Made by a program: the position numbers and the translations under genes. Shown in pieces: positions 25,908-35,112 of a stretch of 64,000 nt of DNA; the stretch's first letter is position 1; each line of letters opens with the position of its first letter. The stretch is taken from NCBI GenBank assembly GCA_027459505.1, contig DAIDIE010000016.1, positions 1-64,000 on the forward strand. Direction: 5' to 3'. The notes beneath the pieces were generated by a model. That model saw only the letters and a list, made by a program, of their open reading frames with translations. It had not been told where the DNA came from and made no database searches. The DNA comes from Acidobacteriota bacterium (GTDB lineage Bacteria > Acidobacteriota > Terriglobia > Terriglobales > SCQP01).

Positions 25908-27085
25908 TTCGCCGCCCTCTTTCCATTATTGTGCTGATCGACGCGCTGGGCTGGGAAATGATCCGCGATTGCGCGTTTCTGGACGGCGAACTGCCGCATC
26001 GCCAGCCGCTTGAAACTGTCCTGGGGTTTAGTTCGGGGGCCATTCCGACGCTGCTGACCGGGCGTCTGCCGCAAGAGCACGGGCACTGGAACCTGTATTA
26101 CGCCGACCCAAAACATTCACCGTTTCGTTTCCTGCGCCCCTTGCGGCACGTTCCCGGGCCGCTGGTGGAGAACCGTTTGGTGCGTAAAGCCATCAAGGAG
26201 GCGGGGCGGCGAGTCCTGGGTATGGGGCCGCTGTTTGAGTGCTGTGTGAGTCCGCGGCTGTTGCACCACTTCAACTGGATTGAGAGGCGCAGCATCTACG
26301 GGGCGGGCGGGGTGCCGGGAACGGAAACCATCTTCGACACCTGCGAGCGGGCTGGGGTCAACTACAGAGTCTATTCCTATCACCAGGGCAGCGATGCGGA
26401 ACTGCTGCGCCGCGCGCACGCCGATGTGGCGGGCAGCGCGGCATCTTTTCTTTTTGTCTATCTCAGCGAGGTGGACGCGTTTCTGCACATGCACTGCGCT
26501 GATCGCGAGCAGGTTCGTGAACGGCTGCGCTGGTACGAGGCGCAGCTGCGCAGCCTGCTCCGGCTTGGCTTGCAGGCCGACCCGGAGCTGCGTTTCGCAG
26601 TGACCTCCGACCACGGCATGACTCCGGTGACCAACCGTTTCGACCTGACCGGGTGGGTGGACGCGCTGCGTCTGCGCATGCCGCAACAGTACATGGCGGT
26701 CTATGACTCGACCATGGCGCGCTTCTGGTATTTCGACGAGAAAGCGCGGCAAACCATCCGCGCGGCTCTGGTAGAGACGCCCTGCGGGCGCTTTTTGGAT
26801 GCGGACGAACTGCGGGATCTGGGCATTTATTTCGCCGACGGGCGCTATGGTGAGGACATTTTCCTGCTGCATCCAGGCTGGCTGATCGCCAAGAGCGACT
26901 TCAATGGGCGGGGTTGGAATCCGCATGGGATGCACGGTTATCACCCGTCGGACTCGTTTTCCGACGCCATTCTGCTCAGCCGTCATGCCCCCGAAGCGCC
27001 CATGCGCCACATTCGTGACCTGCACGCCCACATGCTGCAGTCTTGTGGTCTGGGGCGGCGGCAGGCAGCGGCGCGGGAGGCCTAG
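25904..27085 (+). CDS. Alkaline-phosphatase-superfamily hydrolase (phosphodiesterase/nucleotide pyrophosphatase type)
   Basis: A 393-residue protein with the metal-binding plan of the superfamily: IVLIDALGWEM (first aspartate), FSSGAIPTLLTGRLPQEHG (Ser/Thr nucleophile), FVYLSEVDAFLHMH, VTSDHGMTPV (DH pair) and HGMHGYHP. No signal peptide is visible, so it may be cytoplasmic, unlike most relatives. It sits between a deacetylase and a glycosyltransferase with 4-bp overlap to the former, so it is part of EPS production. It could transfer or remove a phosphate-linked substituent, or process lipid-linked intermediates. The substrate is not readable. Confidence 0.8.
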   Translation: MIRRPLSIIVLIDALGWEMIRDCAFLDGELPHRQPLETVLGFSSGAIPTLLTGRLPQEHGHWNLYYADPKHSPFRFLRPLRHVPGPLVENRLVRKAIKEAGRRVLGMGPLFECCVSPRLLHHFNWIERRSIYGAGGVPGTETIFDTCERAGVNYRVYSYHQGSDAELLRRAHADVAGSAASFLFVYLSEVDAFLHMHCADREQVRERLRWYEAQLRSLLRLGLQADPELRFAVTSDHGMTPVTNRFDLTGWVDALRLRMPQQYMAVYDSTMARFWYFDEKARQTIRAALVETPCGRFLDADELRDLGIYFADGRYGEDIFLLHPGWLIAKSDFNGRGWNPHGMHGYHPSDSFSDAILLSRHAPEAPMRHIRDLHAHMLQSCGLGRRQAAAREA

Positions 27086-27092
27086 AGCATTC

Positions 27093-28286
27093 ATGAGTGA
27101 AGCCCTCGCCAACACGCCCAGTCCATTGCGCGTGGCGATGTTTGTGAACTCCACCGCGCGCGGGGGAGTGGAGGAGCACATCCTGACGCTGCTGCGCGGA
27201 CTGGACCCAGAGCAATTCCGGCTGTATCTGGTCTGCTCTCCGGAGTTGGAGAAGTCCCTGGCCGGCGATGTTCCGCCACATGTAAGCGTGCATCCGCTGG
27301 CGTGGAGCCGCGCCGGCGATCTCGGCGCCGCGCTGCGTTTTTCGCGTTTCCTGCGCCGTGAGCGCATGGATGTGGTGCACTGCCATTTGTTTTATAGCAG
27401 CTTTTTCGCGGCGCCAATCGCGGCGCTCAGCGGGGTGCCGTTTATTGTGGAAACCACGCATGTGCGCGAGCAGTGGCGCCAGGGGCTGAAGGCCAGCTAC
27501 CTGCCGGACCGGCTTTGGTCGGTCTTTGTGCAGCGCTACATTGCCGTTTCGGAGGCCAACGCGCGTTATCTGCGCGAGGAAAAGAAGGTGGCGGCGGAGA
27601 AGGTGCGCGTCATTCTGAATGGCACCGATTTGCGCCGCTACTCGCGTTTCAATGCCCGGCCATTGGAATTGGCGCGGCAACTGGGGTTTGCGGCGGACGA
27701 TCCGGTGATTCTTGCCCCGGCCAGGCTGGAACCGCAAAAAGGGCATCGCTTTCTGCTGCGCGCCTTTGCCGAATTGCGCCGCAAAGGTTCGCGGGCGCGG
27801 CTGGTGTGCGCCGGGGAAGGGAGTCTGCGTCCCGAGTTATTGGCGCTTTCGGCAGAACTCGGCATTGATGACGACGTGCGCTGGATTGGCTTTCAGTCCG
27901 ATCTGCGTCCGTGGCTGGCGCTGGCCACGTTCACGGTTTTGCCTTCGCTGTATGAAGGGCTGCCGCTGGCCGCCGTTGAGTCACTTGCCTCAGGGCGGAC
28001 GATGGTGGCCAGCGCGGTGGACGGCACGCCGGAAATCGTTCGCCACCTGGAAACCGGTGTCACCGTTCCTCCGGGGGATATCACGGCGCTGGCTGACGGC
28101 ATGGCGCTGCTGCTGCAGCATCCGGAGCTTCGCGAGCAGTGGGAAGACAACGGAGTGCGTTGGGTGCGGCAGCATTTTTCCCAGGAACGTCAGGTGGCGT
28201 GTACCGCGGAGCTTTATCGCGAGGGCGTGGGAGGCCGTAGCCGTCAGGCCGCAATCGAGCGGCAGCTCGAGAGGAGGGCCTCATGA
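27093..28286 (+). CDS. Glycosyltransferase, family 4
   Basis: A 397-residue GT-B enzyme. The N-terminal acceptor domain begins RVAMFVNSTARGGVEEHI, the glycine-rich loop of GT4 enzymes. The C-terminal donor domain has VILAPARLEPQKGHRFLL and the EX7E motif in PSLYEGLPLAAVESLASG. No membrane segments are present, so it acts at the cytoplasmic face on lipid-linked sugars. I chose the ATG at 27093 right after the phosphodiesterase-like gene; an upstream start would give a shadow N-terminus. It overlaps the next gene by 4 bp. Confidence 0.92.
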   Translation: MSEALANTPSPLRVAMFVNSTARGGVEEHILTLLRGLDPEQFRLYLVCSPELEKSLAGDVPPHVSVHPLAWSRAGDLGAALRFSRFLRRERMDVVHCHLFYSSFFAAPIAALSGVPFIVETTHVREQWRQGLKASYLPDRLWSVFVQRYIAVSEANARYLREEKKVAAEKVRVILNGTDLRRYSRFNARPLELARQLGFAADDPVILAPARLEPQKGHRFLLRAFAELRRKGSRARLVCAGEGSLRPELLALSAELGIDDDVRWIGFQSDLRPWLALATFTVLPSLYEGLPLAAVESLASGRTMVASAVDGTPEIVRHLETGVTVPPGDITALADGMALLLQHPELREQWEDNGVRWVRQHFSQERQVACTAELYREGVGGRSRQAAIERQLERRAS

Positions 28287-29656
28287 GCACGCCTGTCAGC
28301 GCCTATCCCGGGTGGCGGCCGCGGCCTGCGGCGGACGCTCTCACCGCTTTGCGCCATAGTGTTGAGCAACAGGTGACAACGGTTGTGGCGGCAGAGTGCC
28401 AGCAGCAGTTCGGGCACGAGCTATCAGCGGTCATTCTGACCGGGAGTATGGCGCGCTCGGAGGCGACGCTACGCAGCGTTCCGTCCGGAAACGCCGCGTT
28501 CCCGCGCATCGAGTTGGAGAGCGATGCCGAGTTTATCGTCATTTTGAGCGACGGCGCTCGTCTGCCGCGGCGCGAGATGGAGGGGGCGTTGGCCGCGGAC
28601 TGCGAGCGGGAGCTGAGGGTGCTTGGCATTGGTATCCATATCGACCTGAGCTGCTGTCACCGGACCTACCTGCGGAGTTTGCCGCCGCACATTTTCACCT
28701 ATGAACTGCGCGCCCGGGGCAGGGTGGTCTGGGGCAAACCGGAGACTCTGGAACAAATTCCCGATTGGCGTCCGGCGCAACTGGAGCTGGAAGATGCGTG
28801 GCGACTGCTTTGCAACCGCACCGTTGAACAGTTGCAAATCGTGGAGGATCTGCCATTGCAAAGCCGTCGGGACCCGCATGAACGGCTACGCTACCGGCTG
28901 ATCAAACTGTACCTGGACATGGCCACATCGCTGCTGGTGTTTGCCGGGATGTACGCTCCCGGTTACCGGCAGCGCTGTGAGAATTTAGGCCGCCTGCGAG
29001 CCAACGCGGACGCGCAGGAGTGGCCGTTTCCCCTGGCCTGGTTTTATGAGCGGGTGCGGGCCTGTACCGAGGCGAAGCTGAGCGGCGCCGGTCCCCTGGC
29101 GGCGGGTGCGGATCCCGGGCTGGTGCTGGCCTGGTGGCGTGATGCTTTGGAAAACCTGCAGCGCCTGCAGGGATGGGAACTACAGGCGATGTTGGGGGGA
29201 CCCGCGGGCGACTACGCCCCCACGGCAAGTTGCGAGAGGTTTGCGGCGTGGCGCCGGGCGCAGCCGTGGCAGCAGCGGCTGCGCGGCTGGCTGGCGCTGG
29301 TTCGTCGCACCGGCTGGCGGGGCATGCGATTGTGGCCGCGCTGGGCGCGGCTCACGATGGAGGGATCTCCGCGATATCTCATTTACCAGGCGGCGGCGCT
29401 TCTGACTCTGCGTTTGCCCGAATACCTGGAACGGGAAGACGGGGAGCAGTCGCCAGTGGGCCAGAGCGCATCTAATTTCACTGCGCTTGCGGAGGAGTCA
29501 GCGGCGCCCAAGAGAAGAGAGTCAGGTGAGGCGGCCGCAGCCGAATTGGTTGGCGGGTTATCTCCATTGCCACTGTCTCCCGGCGCAAGCTGGCGCGACT
29601 GCGCCGCACTCCTTTTACATCAGTACCGCGGCTTTCTTCAGGATACGCGCGCATGA
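28283..29656 (+). CDS. Nucleotidyltransferase-fold protein of unknown function in the EPS operon
   Basis: A 457-residue soluble protein. Residues 50-90 read as a minimal nucleotidyltransferase site: LTGSMARSE (G54-S55) followed after an insertion by ESDAEFIVIL (D81 and E83), which fits the GS-x(n)-[SD]D-x-[DE] pattern. The rest is alpha-helical with many Trp, Arg and Leu and shows no family I recognise. Position between a glycosyltransferase and a methyltransferase, with 4-bp overlaps at both ends, shows it is translated with EPS genes. It might adenylylate or uridylylate a sugar or a protein, or be a regulator. The last 60 residues look disordered. Confidence 0.6.
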   Translation: MSTPVSAYPGWRPRPAADALTALRHSVEQQVTTVVAAECQQQFGHELSAVILTGSMARSEATLRSVPSGNAAFPRIELESDAEFIVILSDGARLPRREMEGALAADCERELRVLGIGIHIDLSCCHRTYLRSLPPHIFTYELRARGRVVWGKPETLEQIPDWRPAQLELEDAWRLLCNRTVEQLQIVEDLPLQSRRDPHERLRYRLIKLYLDMATSLLVFAGMYAPGYRQRCENLGRLRANADAQEWPFPLAWFYERVRACTEAKLSGAGPLAAGADPGLVLAWWRDALENLQRLQGWELQAMLGGPAGDYAPTASCERFAAWRRAQPWQQRLRGWLALVRRTGWRGMRLWPRWARLTMEGSPRYLIYQAAALLTLRLPEYLEREDGEQSPVGQSASNFTALAEESAAPKRRESGEAAAAELVGGLSPLPLSPGASWRDCAALLLHQYRGFLQDTRA

Positions 29657-30534
29657 GCAGCACGGGACAAATCATTTCAACCATGGCGGCCGAGCCGGGC
29701 GCGGTCCGGACCGAGGCGCGATTGCGGCTGCCGGCACAAGCGCGGGATCTGCTGTCCGCACCGGTGCATGACCTGGCCGTACGCGACCACATTCTGCTGC
29801 AGTTTTGCCCGCTGCGCCCGGGAATGCGGCTGCTGGAAGCCGGTCCGGGGAGTGGCTACACGGCATTCCGGCTTGCGCGAGTGATGCGGCGAATCGAACT
29901 GGTCGACGCCGCTCCGGAGAGTGTGGAGGCGTTGCGCCAGCAGTTCGCCTGGTTGCCTAACATCCAGGTGACGGCCGCCAATCTCGCCGATTCATCCTGG
30001 CCCACGGCACTGCGGGGCTGTTGCGACGTGGCCTTTGCGCTGGACGTTTTTGAGTATGTTTTCGCCCCAGCCGCCGGGCTGCGCAATCTGGCCGGCAGTT
30101 TAGAGCGGCAAGGGATGTTGTTTTTGACCTTTCCGAACGTGCCTCCCCCGGTTGGGGATGGCGTCAATTACTACCGCACGCGGGCTGAGCTGGAAACGCA
30201 GTTGCGGGGCGCGGGTTTTGTCCGCTGGGAGATTTTTGCGGTGCGTCTGCGTCCCTGGGCGTCGGCCGTTTTCCAGCTCATGCACGAGCTGCCCTTGCGG
30301 TTGTACCGCCGCTCGCGTCGCGCCGGCGCGGAACGGCCACAGACGTATGAGGGCACCTGGGCGTTCCGGCATCGCCGTCAAGCGGCGCCGCTCAAGCTGG
30401 TGCTGCACAGCGTTTGGGGGCTGCAGGAGCTGCTGATGCGAGCGGGAGGCCCTCTCTATTACGCCTATCCGGTCGGCTCCGGTTCGAATGATTGTTTGTA
30501 CGGCCATCAGTTGGTGGTCCGGGCGTGGGTTTAA
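29653..30534 (+). CDS. Class I SAM-dependent methyltransferase
   Basis: A 293-residue protein with the SAM-binding Gly-rich motif LLEAGPGSGYTAFRLAR (near 61-77), acidic residue in IELVDAAPES, and FALDVFEYVF (motif III). The C-terminal 100 residues hold the substrate region. It probably methylates a sugar or a capping group of the EPS. It starts inside the preceding nucleotidyltransferase-fold gene (ATGA) and the next glycosyltransferase starts 41 bp after it. Confidence 0.88.
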   Translation: MSSTGQIISTMAAEPGAVRTEARLRLPAQARDLLSAPVHDLAVRDHILLQFCPLRPGMRLLEAGPGSGYTAFRLARVMRRIELVDAAPESVEALRQQFAWLPNIQVTAANLADSSWPTALRGCCDVAFALDVFEYVFAPAAGLRNLAGSLERQGMLFLTFPNVPPPVGDGVNYYRTRAELETQLRGAGFVRWEIFAVRLRPWASAVFQLMHELPLRLYRRSRRAGAERPQTYEGTWAFRHRRQAAPLKLVLHSVWGLQELLMRAGGPLYYAYPVGSGSNDCLYGHQLVVRAWV

Positions 30535-30575
30535 CGCGCAGCGGCGCGAACTCGCCGCTGGTTCACGAGATTGCA

Positions 30576-31856
30576 ATGGATGTACTTTGTCTAGCTCCCG
30601 AATTTCCGCTACCCGTCAACAACGGCTACCGCATGCGCAGCTGGGCGCTGTGGCGCGCGCTGGCGGCCGAGGGCTACCGCTTGACACTGGTAACGCTGGC
30701 GCCGGATGCGGTGACCGGCGACGGGCGCCGCGCCGCCGGCGAAGTATTTGCCAGAGTAGAAATGGCGCCGTACCGCCGCGCGAGCATGTCGAGTGGAGGC
30801 AATTACCTGGGGCGCTTGCGCGGGTTTGTTTCGTCCGCGGCGTACTCGGTGGAGCGCTTCCGTTCCCCCGCGTTTCAGGCGGTGCTCGGGAGAGTATGGC
30901 GGGAAGGCAGTTTTGCGGCGGTACTCTGCGATACGAGTTTTCTGGCGGTGAACTGGCTGGAATTTGCCTTGCAGACGCCGGGGCCGGAGCATGCGCCACT
31001 GGTGCTGAATCACCACAACGTGGAGCACATGATTCTGGAGCGTCATCTTCGCCAGGAACACAATCCCCTGAAATGGCTCTACGCCGCCCGCGAAAGCCGC
31101 AAATTGCGCGGCTGGGAGGAACGGGTTATCCGGCTGGCGGCGGTGAATCTGGTTTGCTCGGCGGCGGATGCGGTGGCTTTCAAGAGCCTAGCGCCAGGGG
31201 CTCAAATGGTCATAACCCCCAATGTGGTGGATGTGCCCCCCGAGCCGCTCTCCGAAGGCGCCGGCAGCGCGCCCGTGCTGCTGTTTCAGGGCGGGATGGA
31301 CTGGAATCCGAACCGCGACGCGGTGAGCTTTTTTGTGAAGGAAGTGCTGCCGCGGATCCGGGAGCGGGTCAGGGAAGCGCGTTTGGTGATTGCCGGGCGC
31401 AATCCGGCAGCCGCCTTTGTGCGCCGCTTCGCCGGCATCGAGGGTGTCGAGTTTACCGGCACGGTAGCGAGCATGCGTCCTTTCCTGCAACAGGCGGCGC
31501 TGTGCGTGGTGCCGCTGCGGGTGGGGAGCGGAACACGGCTGAAGATTCTGGAAGCGGCCGCCGCCGGCAAGGCCATCGTTTCCACGTCGCTGGGCGCCGA
31601 AGGCCTGCAGTTTCAGGATGGCAGTGAGATCGCTTTGGCCGACGGGGCGGGGGAGTTTGCCGCCGCTTGTGTGGCCCTGCTGCGCGACCCCGCCCGCCGC
31701 GCGGCGCTCGGCAGGGCGGCGCGGCAGCGCGTCCAGCGGCAGTACACGCTCAAGGAGATGCAAACGGCGCTGCGGCAGGCGTTGGCGCTCGCCCTGAATG
31801 ACGAGGCGCTCCGGATTCCCATGGCCAGGATGGCGCCGTTGTCCAAGGTGGTCTAA
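30576..31856 (+). CDS. Glycosyltransferase, PEP-CTERM/EpsH1-associated type
   Basis: A 426-residue GT-B enzyme. The start MDVLCLAPEFPLPVNNGYRMRSW is the hallmark of the sugar transferases found in exosortase loci. VLNHHNVEHMILERH ends the acceptor domain; the donor domain contains LLFQGGMDWNPNRDAV and VVPLRVGSGTRLKILEAAAAG, with the EX7E-like glutamate. The ATG at 30576 gives the family N-terminus; a GTG further upstream would add 28 residues. A 19-bp gap separates it from the O-ligase gene. Confidence 0.9.
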   Translation: MDVLCLAPEFPLPVNNGYRMRSWALWRALAAEGYRLTLVTLAPDAVTGDGRRAAGEVFARVEMAPYRRASMSSGGNYLGRLRGFVSSAAYSVERFRSPAFQAVLGRVWREGSFAAVLCDTSFLAVNWLEFALQTPGPEHAPLVLNHHNVEHMILERHLRQEHNPLKWLYAARESRKLRGWEERVIRLAAVNLVCSAADAVAFKSLAPGAQMVITPNVVDVPPEPLSEGAGSAPVLLFQGGMDWNPNRDAVSFFVKEVLPRIRERVREARLVIAGRNPAAAFVRRFAGIEGVEFTGTVASMRPFLQQAALCVVPLRVGSGTRLKILEAAAAGKAIVSTSLGAEGLQFQDGSEIALADGAGEFAAACVALLRDPARRAALGRAARQRVQRQYTLKEMQTALRQALALALNDEALRIPMARMAPLSKVV

Positions 31857-31874
31857 CCGACAGGAGAGTTCCGC

Positions 31875-33452
31875 GTGATTTTGTTTTATCTGTTGATCTC
31901 GACCATGCCCCTGACCCAGCACCCGTTGTGGGGGCATTTTGTCGGCGAGCTGACGGTCACGAAATACCTGGGCCTGGCTTGTGTTCTGATTGCCGCCGCT
32001 TATCTGGGATTCCGGCGAGGGCGTTTACGCCTGTTTGCGACGGCGCAAGCGTTTTTGTTCTGGTCATTGATGGCCTGGATCACGTTTTCGTATTTTTATC
32101 AGCACGCGCCAATACCCTGGCAGTTGAGTCCCATGTTCACCTATGTTTCGGTAATGGTGTTGTTTTTCATTACTTTGATTCTGGTCGATTCGCCGCAGCG
32201 CCTGCTGTACTGTGCACTCTCCGCGATTGCGTCCGTGGCGATCGCGTCTTTGTATGTGCTGCGGGAGTGGCAAAAATACCATGGCGCTTTTTCCGAATTC
32301 CGGCCGGGATGGGTGGTGGGAGACTCCAACTACTTCAGCGTTTCGGTATTGATTTGTGTTCCCCTGGCTTTGCTGTACGGTTTAAGCGCCCACCGCCCGC
32401 GCTGGCAGCGCTGGTTTTGTCTGGCGTGCCTGACAGTGACGCTGCCGGCAATGATTCTGGGGGCGTCACGCGGCGGCTTTCTCGGGCTGATCGCGGTTGT
32501 CGCTTTTGTGCTGATGCGCTCGCGCTACGGAAAAAAGGCGCTGTTCCTGGTGGCGGCTCTGGTTTTGCCGCTCGCGCTGGTCGCTTCTGTTTCACCACTG
32601 GAGCGCCTCCTTCATCCCAATGCCTCCGATCAAGCGGCGGCGCAGGACCGGTTGGACCTCTGGGCGGCCGGTTTGAACATGATCAAGGCGCATCCGCTCA
32701 ACGGTATTGGTTTGGGTAACTTTAAATTCCAAGTCGAAAACTATGAGCACACCGCCGACAAGGTTGACTTTATCGCTCACAACGCTTACCTGGAGTACGC
32801 GTCGGAGCTGGGCATTCCGGCCGCCCTTCTTTTTGTGGGCATGATTGCGGCTGCTTTTTTCCGTTTAGGGCGAGAGCGTAAGCGGCTGAGAAGCCTGCCT
32901 GACGACACGCTGTTTCTCGCCTGCGGCGGACTGCAGGCAGGCCTGATTGGATATTGCCTCAGCGTTTGCTTCGTTTCCGGAGAGTTTCAGAAGTTGTTTT
33001 GGCTGGCCATGTTTCTCAGCATGGCGATTCCGCCGCTGGCTGATGAAGCGCTGGCGAGAGTCACTTCACCGTCGATGGCGCCATCGCTGCCGGATGAAGG
33101 GCTGGAGCCCTCCGGCATGTTGCCGGAGCTTTTTCCGGTCATGCAGTGCAGTGAAGCTGGCCCCGTAGTGCTCGCTGGAGAACTGGACAGGGATACCGAA
33201 GCTGCTCCTGATCATAATGACCAGATTCAGATGGATGCCCACACACCGAGTCTTGCGTTGGAATGGCTGAAAGGGGAGGCCGGAGCGCCGCCAATCGCCC
33301 AGCGGTCCGGGGATCCGAATTCTTTTGAAGCGCACCCCCTGGCCGCTCTGCTGCAGCCAGAAGAATTGGAGGCGGAAGAGGAGCAGGCGGAGCAATGGAG
33401 CGATGACTGCCTGACGACAAGCTGGGGAGGTGACCGTGAAAAGTTGGCGTAA
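31875..33452 (+). CDS. O-antigen ligase/polymerase family protein, exosortase-associated
   Basis: A 525-residue inner-membrane protein with about ten helices in the first 400 residues, and a Wzy_C-like core holding GASRGGFLGLIAVV and NGIGLGNFKFQ. The large periplasmic loop with HNAYLEYASELG is typical of O-antigen ligases. It may polymerise the EPS repeat unit or transfer it onto PEP-CTERM proteins, as proposed for exosortase-linked O-ligases. A tail of about 120 residues after the last helix is hydrophilic and rich in Glu, Asp, Gln and Pro, which is unusual. The start is GTG at 31875 after an AGGAGAG site. Confidence 0.87.
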   Translation: MILFYLLISTMPLTQHPLWGHFVGELTVTKYLGLACVLIAAAYLGFRRGRLRLFATAQAFLFWSLMAWITFSYFYQHAPIPWQLSPMFTYVSVMVLFFITLILVDSPQRLLYCALSAIASVAIASLYVLREWQKYHGAFSEFRPGWVVGDSNYFSVSVLICVPLALLYGLSAHRPRWQRWFCLACLTVTLPAMILGASRGGFLGLIAVVAFVLMRSRYGKKALFLVAALVLPLALVASVSPLERLLHPNASDQAAAQDRLDLWAAGLNMIKAHPLNGIGLGNFKFQVENYEHTADKVDFIAHNAYLEYASELGIPAALLFVGMIAAAFFRLGRERKRLRSLPDDTLFLACGGLQAGLIGYCLSVCFVSGEFQKLFWLAMFLSMAIPPLADEALARVTSPSMAPSLPDEGLEPSGMLPELFPVMQCSEAGPVVLAGELDRDTEAAPDHNDQIQMDAHTPSLALEWLKGEAGAPPIAQRSGDPNSFEAHPLAALLQPEELEAEEEQAEQWSDDCLTTSWGGDREKLA

Positions 33453-35112
33453 GGGTGTCGAACGCCTGGTGTGGGCTGTGTTGGCAGGATGGCTTTGCGT
33501 CGCTTCCGCAGCGGGCGCGGCTCATCCCTATGGAGGTTTGCCCATCCGGGTGGCGCGCCCGGGCCGGTATTTCCGGCTCAAGAGAATCGGGAGGCGCTGG
33601 GTATTCGTGACGCCGCACGGCAATGCCTTCTGGATGTTGGGTGTTTACGATGTAGACACGCCGGATTCTCCGGACAATCTGCCAGGGAAAAGCTATAACG
33701 ATCGGGTATTGAAAAAGTATGGCAGCCGGAATCGGTGGGCGGAAGCAGCGGTCAAGCGTCTGCGCTCCTGGGGTTTCAACACCATCGGGGAATATGCCAG
33801 CCTTTACGTCCTGCCGACCCCTTCGCCGTATGGCGGCAAGCCCAATCCGGAGAAGATGCCGTTCGTCGCACTGGTGCGGCCCTCCTACTACGGGCTGCGC
33901 GATGCGGACCACCTCGCGGCACAACCCTTCAAGAACCTGATGGAGGGGCTGGATCCAGCGGTCTACCATGGCTGGCGTGGGAATGGCCTTCCCGATGTGT
34001 TCGATCCCAACTTCGCCGCGTACGTACAAGCATCCGTCCGGGCACTCACTCCCAAGGTGCTTCAGTCCCCCTGGCTGGTTGGTATCACGGTGGATGACGC
34101 CGACGATCTTGTGGGCTTCGGTCCGGGGCCACAGATTCATGCCTTGCGGCTCCATCCGAACCCCGCTTGGATTGTTCTCTGCGGCAACTTCCAGCAGTTG
34201 CACAGCGCTCGTGAGGGAGTTACATATAGCGACCCCAAGGTGTATTCCAAGTACGCTTTGCGCGACTTTTTGGAGGCGCGCTATCACACCATTGCAAACC
34301 TGAACCGCGCCTGGGGATCCGATTACACCACCTTCGACTCGGACGGGGGATGGGGGCGCGGGCGAGGCTTGCTGGATGAAAATGGGCGTCATCGCTGGAT
34401 TGGCGCTGATGCCAAGCTGTTGGCTACCGCCAACCCGGCGGTGCGGCGGGATTTGAACGACTTTCTTTATGTCTTCGCCCATCATTACTTTCAGGTTGCC
34501 GCGGATGCTGTTCACCAGGAAGCGCCAGGACATTTAGCCTTCGGCCCCGCCTCGCTGAACGGATGGGGAGGACTCACACGGCGTGAGATTCTGCGTGCGG
34601 CGGCTGGCACAGTGGACGTTTTGCAGGCTGGAATCAGCGGGCAGCTCGCTCTTAATCTCACTGCCCGCTATACCGGGGACATGCCTATCGTGACCTGGGA
34701 GGGGCTGGCCGCCAACCGCGATTCGGAACTATCCGGTTATCCGGGACCAGAAGGCTCGGATTACGCGTCGCAGGCGGACCGAGGGCGGCTTTACCAGCAA
34801 AATCTTGATTTTCTAGTGCATGCGCGCGCGGCAGATGGCAGCTGCCCGGTGGTGGGTTTGAAACTGTGGGCGTGGTCGGACTCCTGGGGAGAGAAGGCGA
34901 ATTGGGGACTGGTCGATCTTCTGGACCACCCTTATGACGGACACCAGGACACCACCGCGCATGGCGAACCGCACAGTTACGGCGATTTCATATCTTATGT
35001 CCGGAGCGCCAACGAAGCGGTTGCTCCGCAGTTGACTCCCGTGCTGCGAGCCAGTCTGGGGTCCAGGGGCGGTGCGCGTCAGGCACGGCTGGCCGCACCG
35101 GTGCGGAAGTGA
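33436..35112 (+). CDS. Secreted glycoside-hydrolase-like TIM-barrel protein
   Basis: A 558-residue protein with a signal peptide (LVWAVLAGWLCVASAAGA). The opening FRLKRIGRRWVFVTPHGNAFWMLGV and later ARYHTIANLNRAWGSDYTTFD resemble GH42/agarase-like TIM barrels. The candidate nucleophile Glu422 sits in VTWEGL. Where relatives have Asp-Asn-Glu (acid/base), this has D220-D221-A222 in GITVDDADDLVG, so the normal acid/base is lost. The 1367-residue protein at 48113-52216 carries a paralogous domain. I start at GTG 33436, close to GGGGAGG. It overlaps the O-ligase end by 17 bp and the flippase start by 4 bp, so it belongs to the EPS operon and may trim or bind the polymer. Confidence 0.75.
   Translation: MKSWRKGVERLVWAVLAGWLCVASAAGAAHPYGGLPIRVARPGRYFRLKRIGRRWVFVTPHGNAFWMLGVYDVDTPDSPDNLPGKSYNDRVLKKYGSRNRWAEAAVKRLRSWGFNTIGEYASLYVLPTPSPYGGKPNPEKMPFVALVRPSYYGLRDADHLAAQPFKNLMEGLDPAVYHGWRGNGLPDVFDPNFAAYVQASVRALTPKVLQSPWLVGITVDDADDLVGFGPGPQIHALRLHPNPAWIVLCGNFQQLHSAREGVTYSDPKVYSKYALRDFLEARYHTIANLNRAWGSDYTTFDSDGGWGRGRGLLDENGRHRWIGADAKLLATANPAVRRDLNDFLYVFAHHYFQVAADAVHQEAPGHLAFGPASLNGWGGLTRREILRAAAGTVDVLQAGISGQLALNLTARYTGDMPIVTWEGLAANRDSELSGYPGPEGSDYASQADRGRLYQQNLDFLVHARAADGSCPVVGLKLWAWSDSWGEKANWGLVDLLDHPYDGHQDTTAHGEPHSYGDFISYVRSANEAVAPQLTPVLRASLGSRGGARQARLAAPVRK

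Noticed and set aside
33139-34533. A 464-codon open frame on the - strand
   Set aside because: Antisense to the O-ligase tail and GH-like gene, with no recognisable domain.
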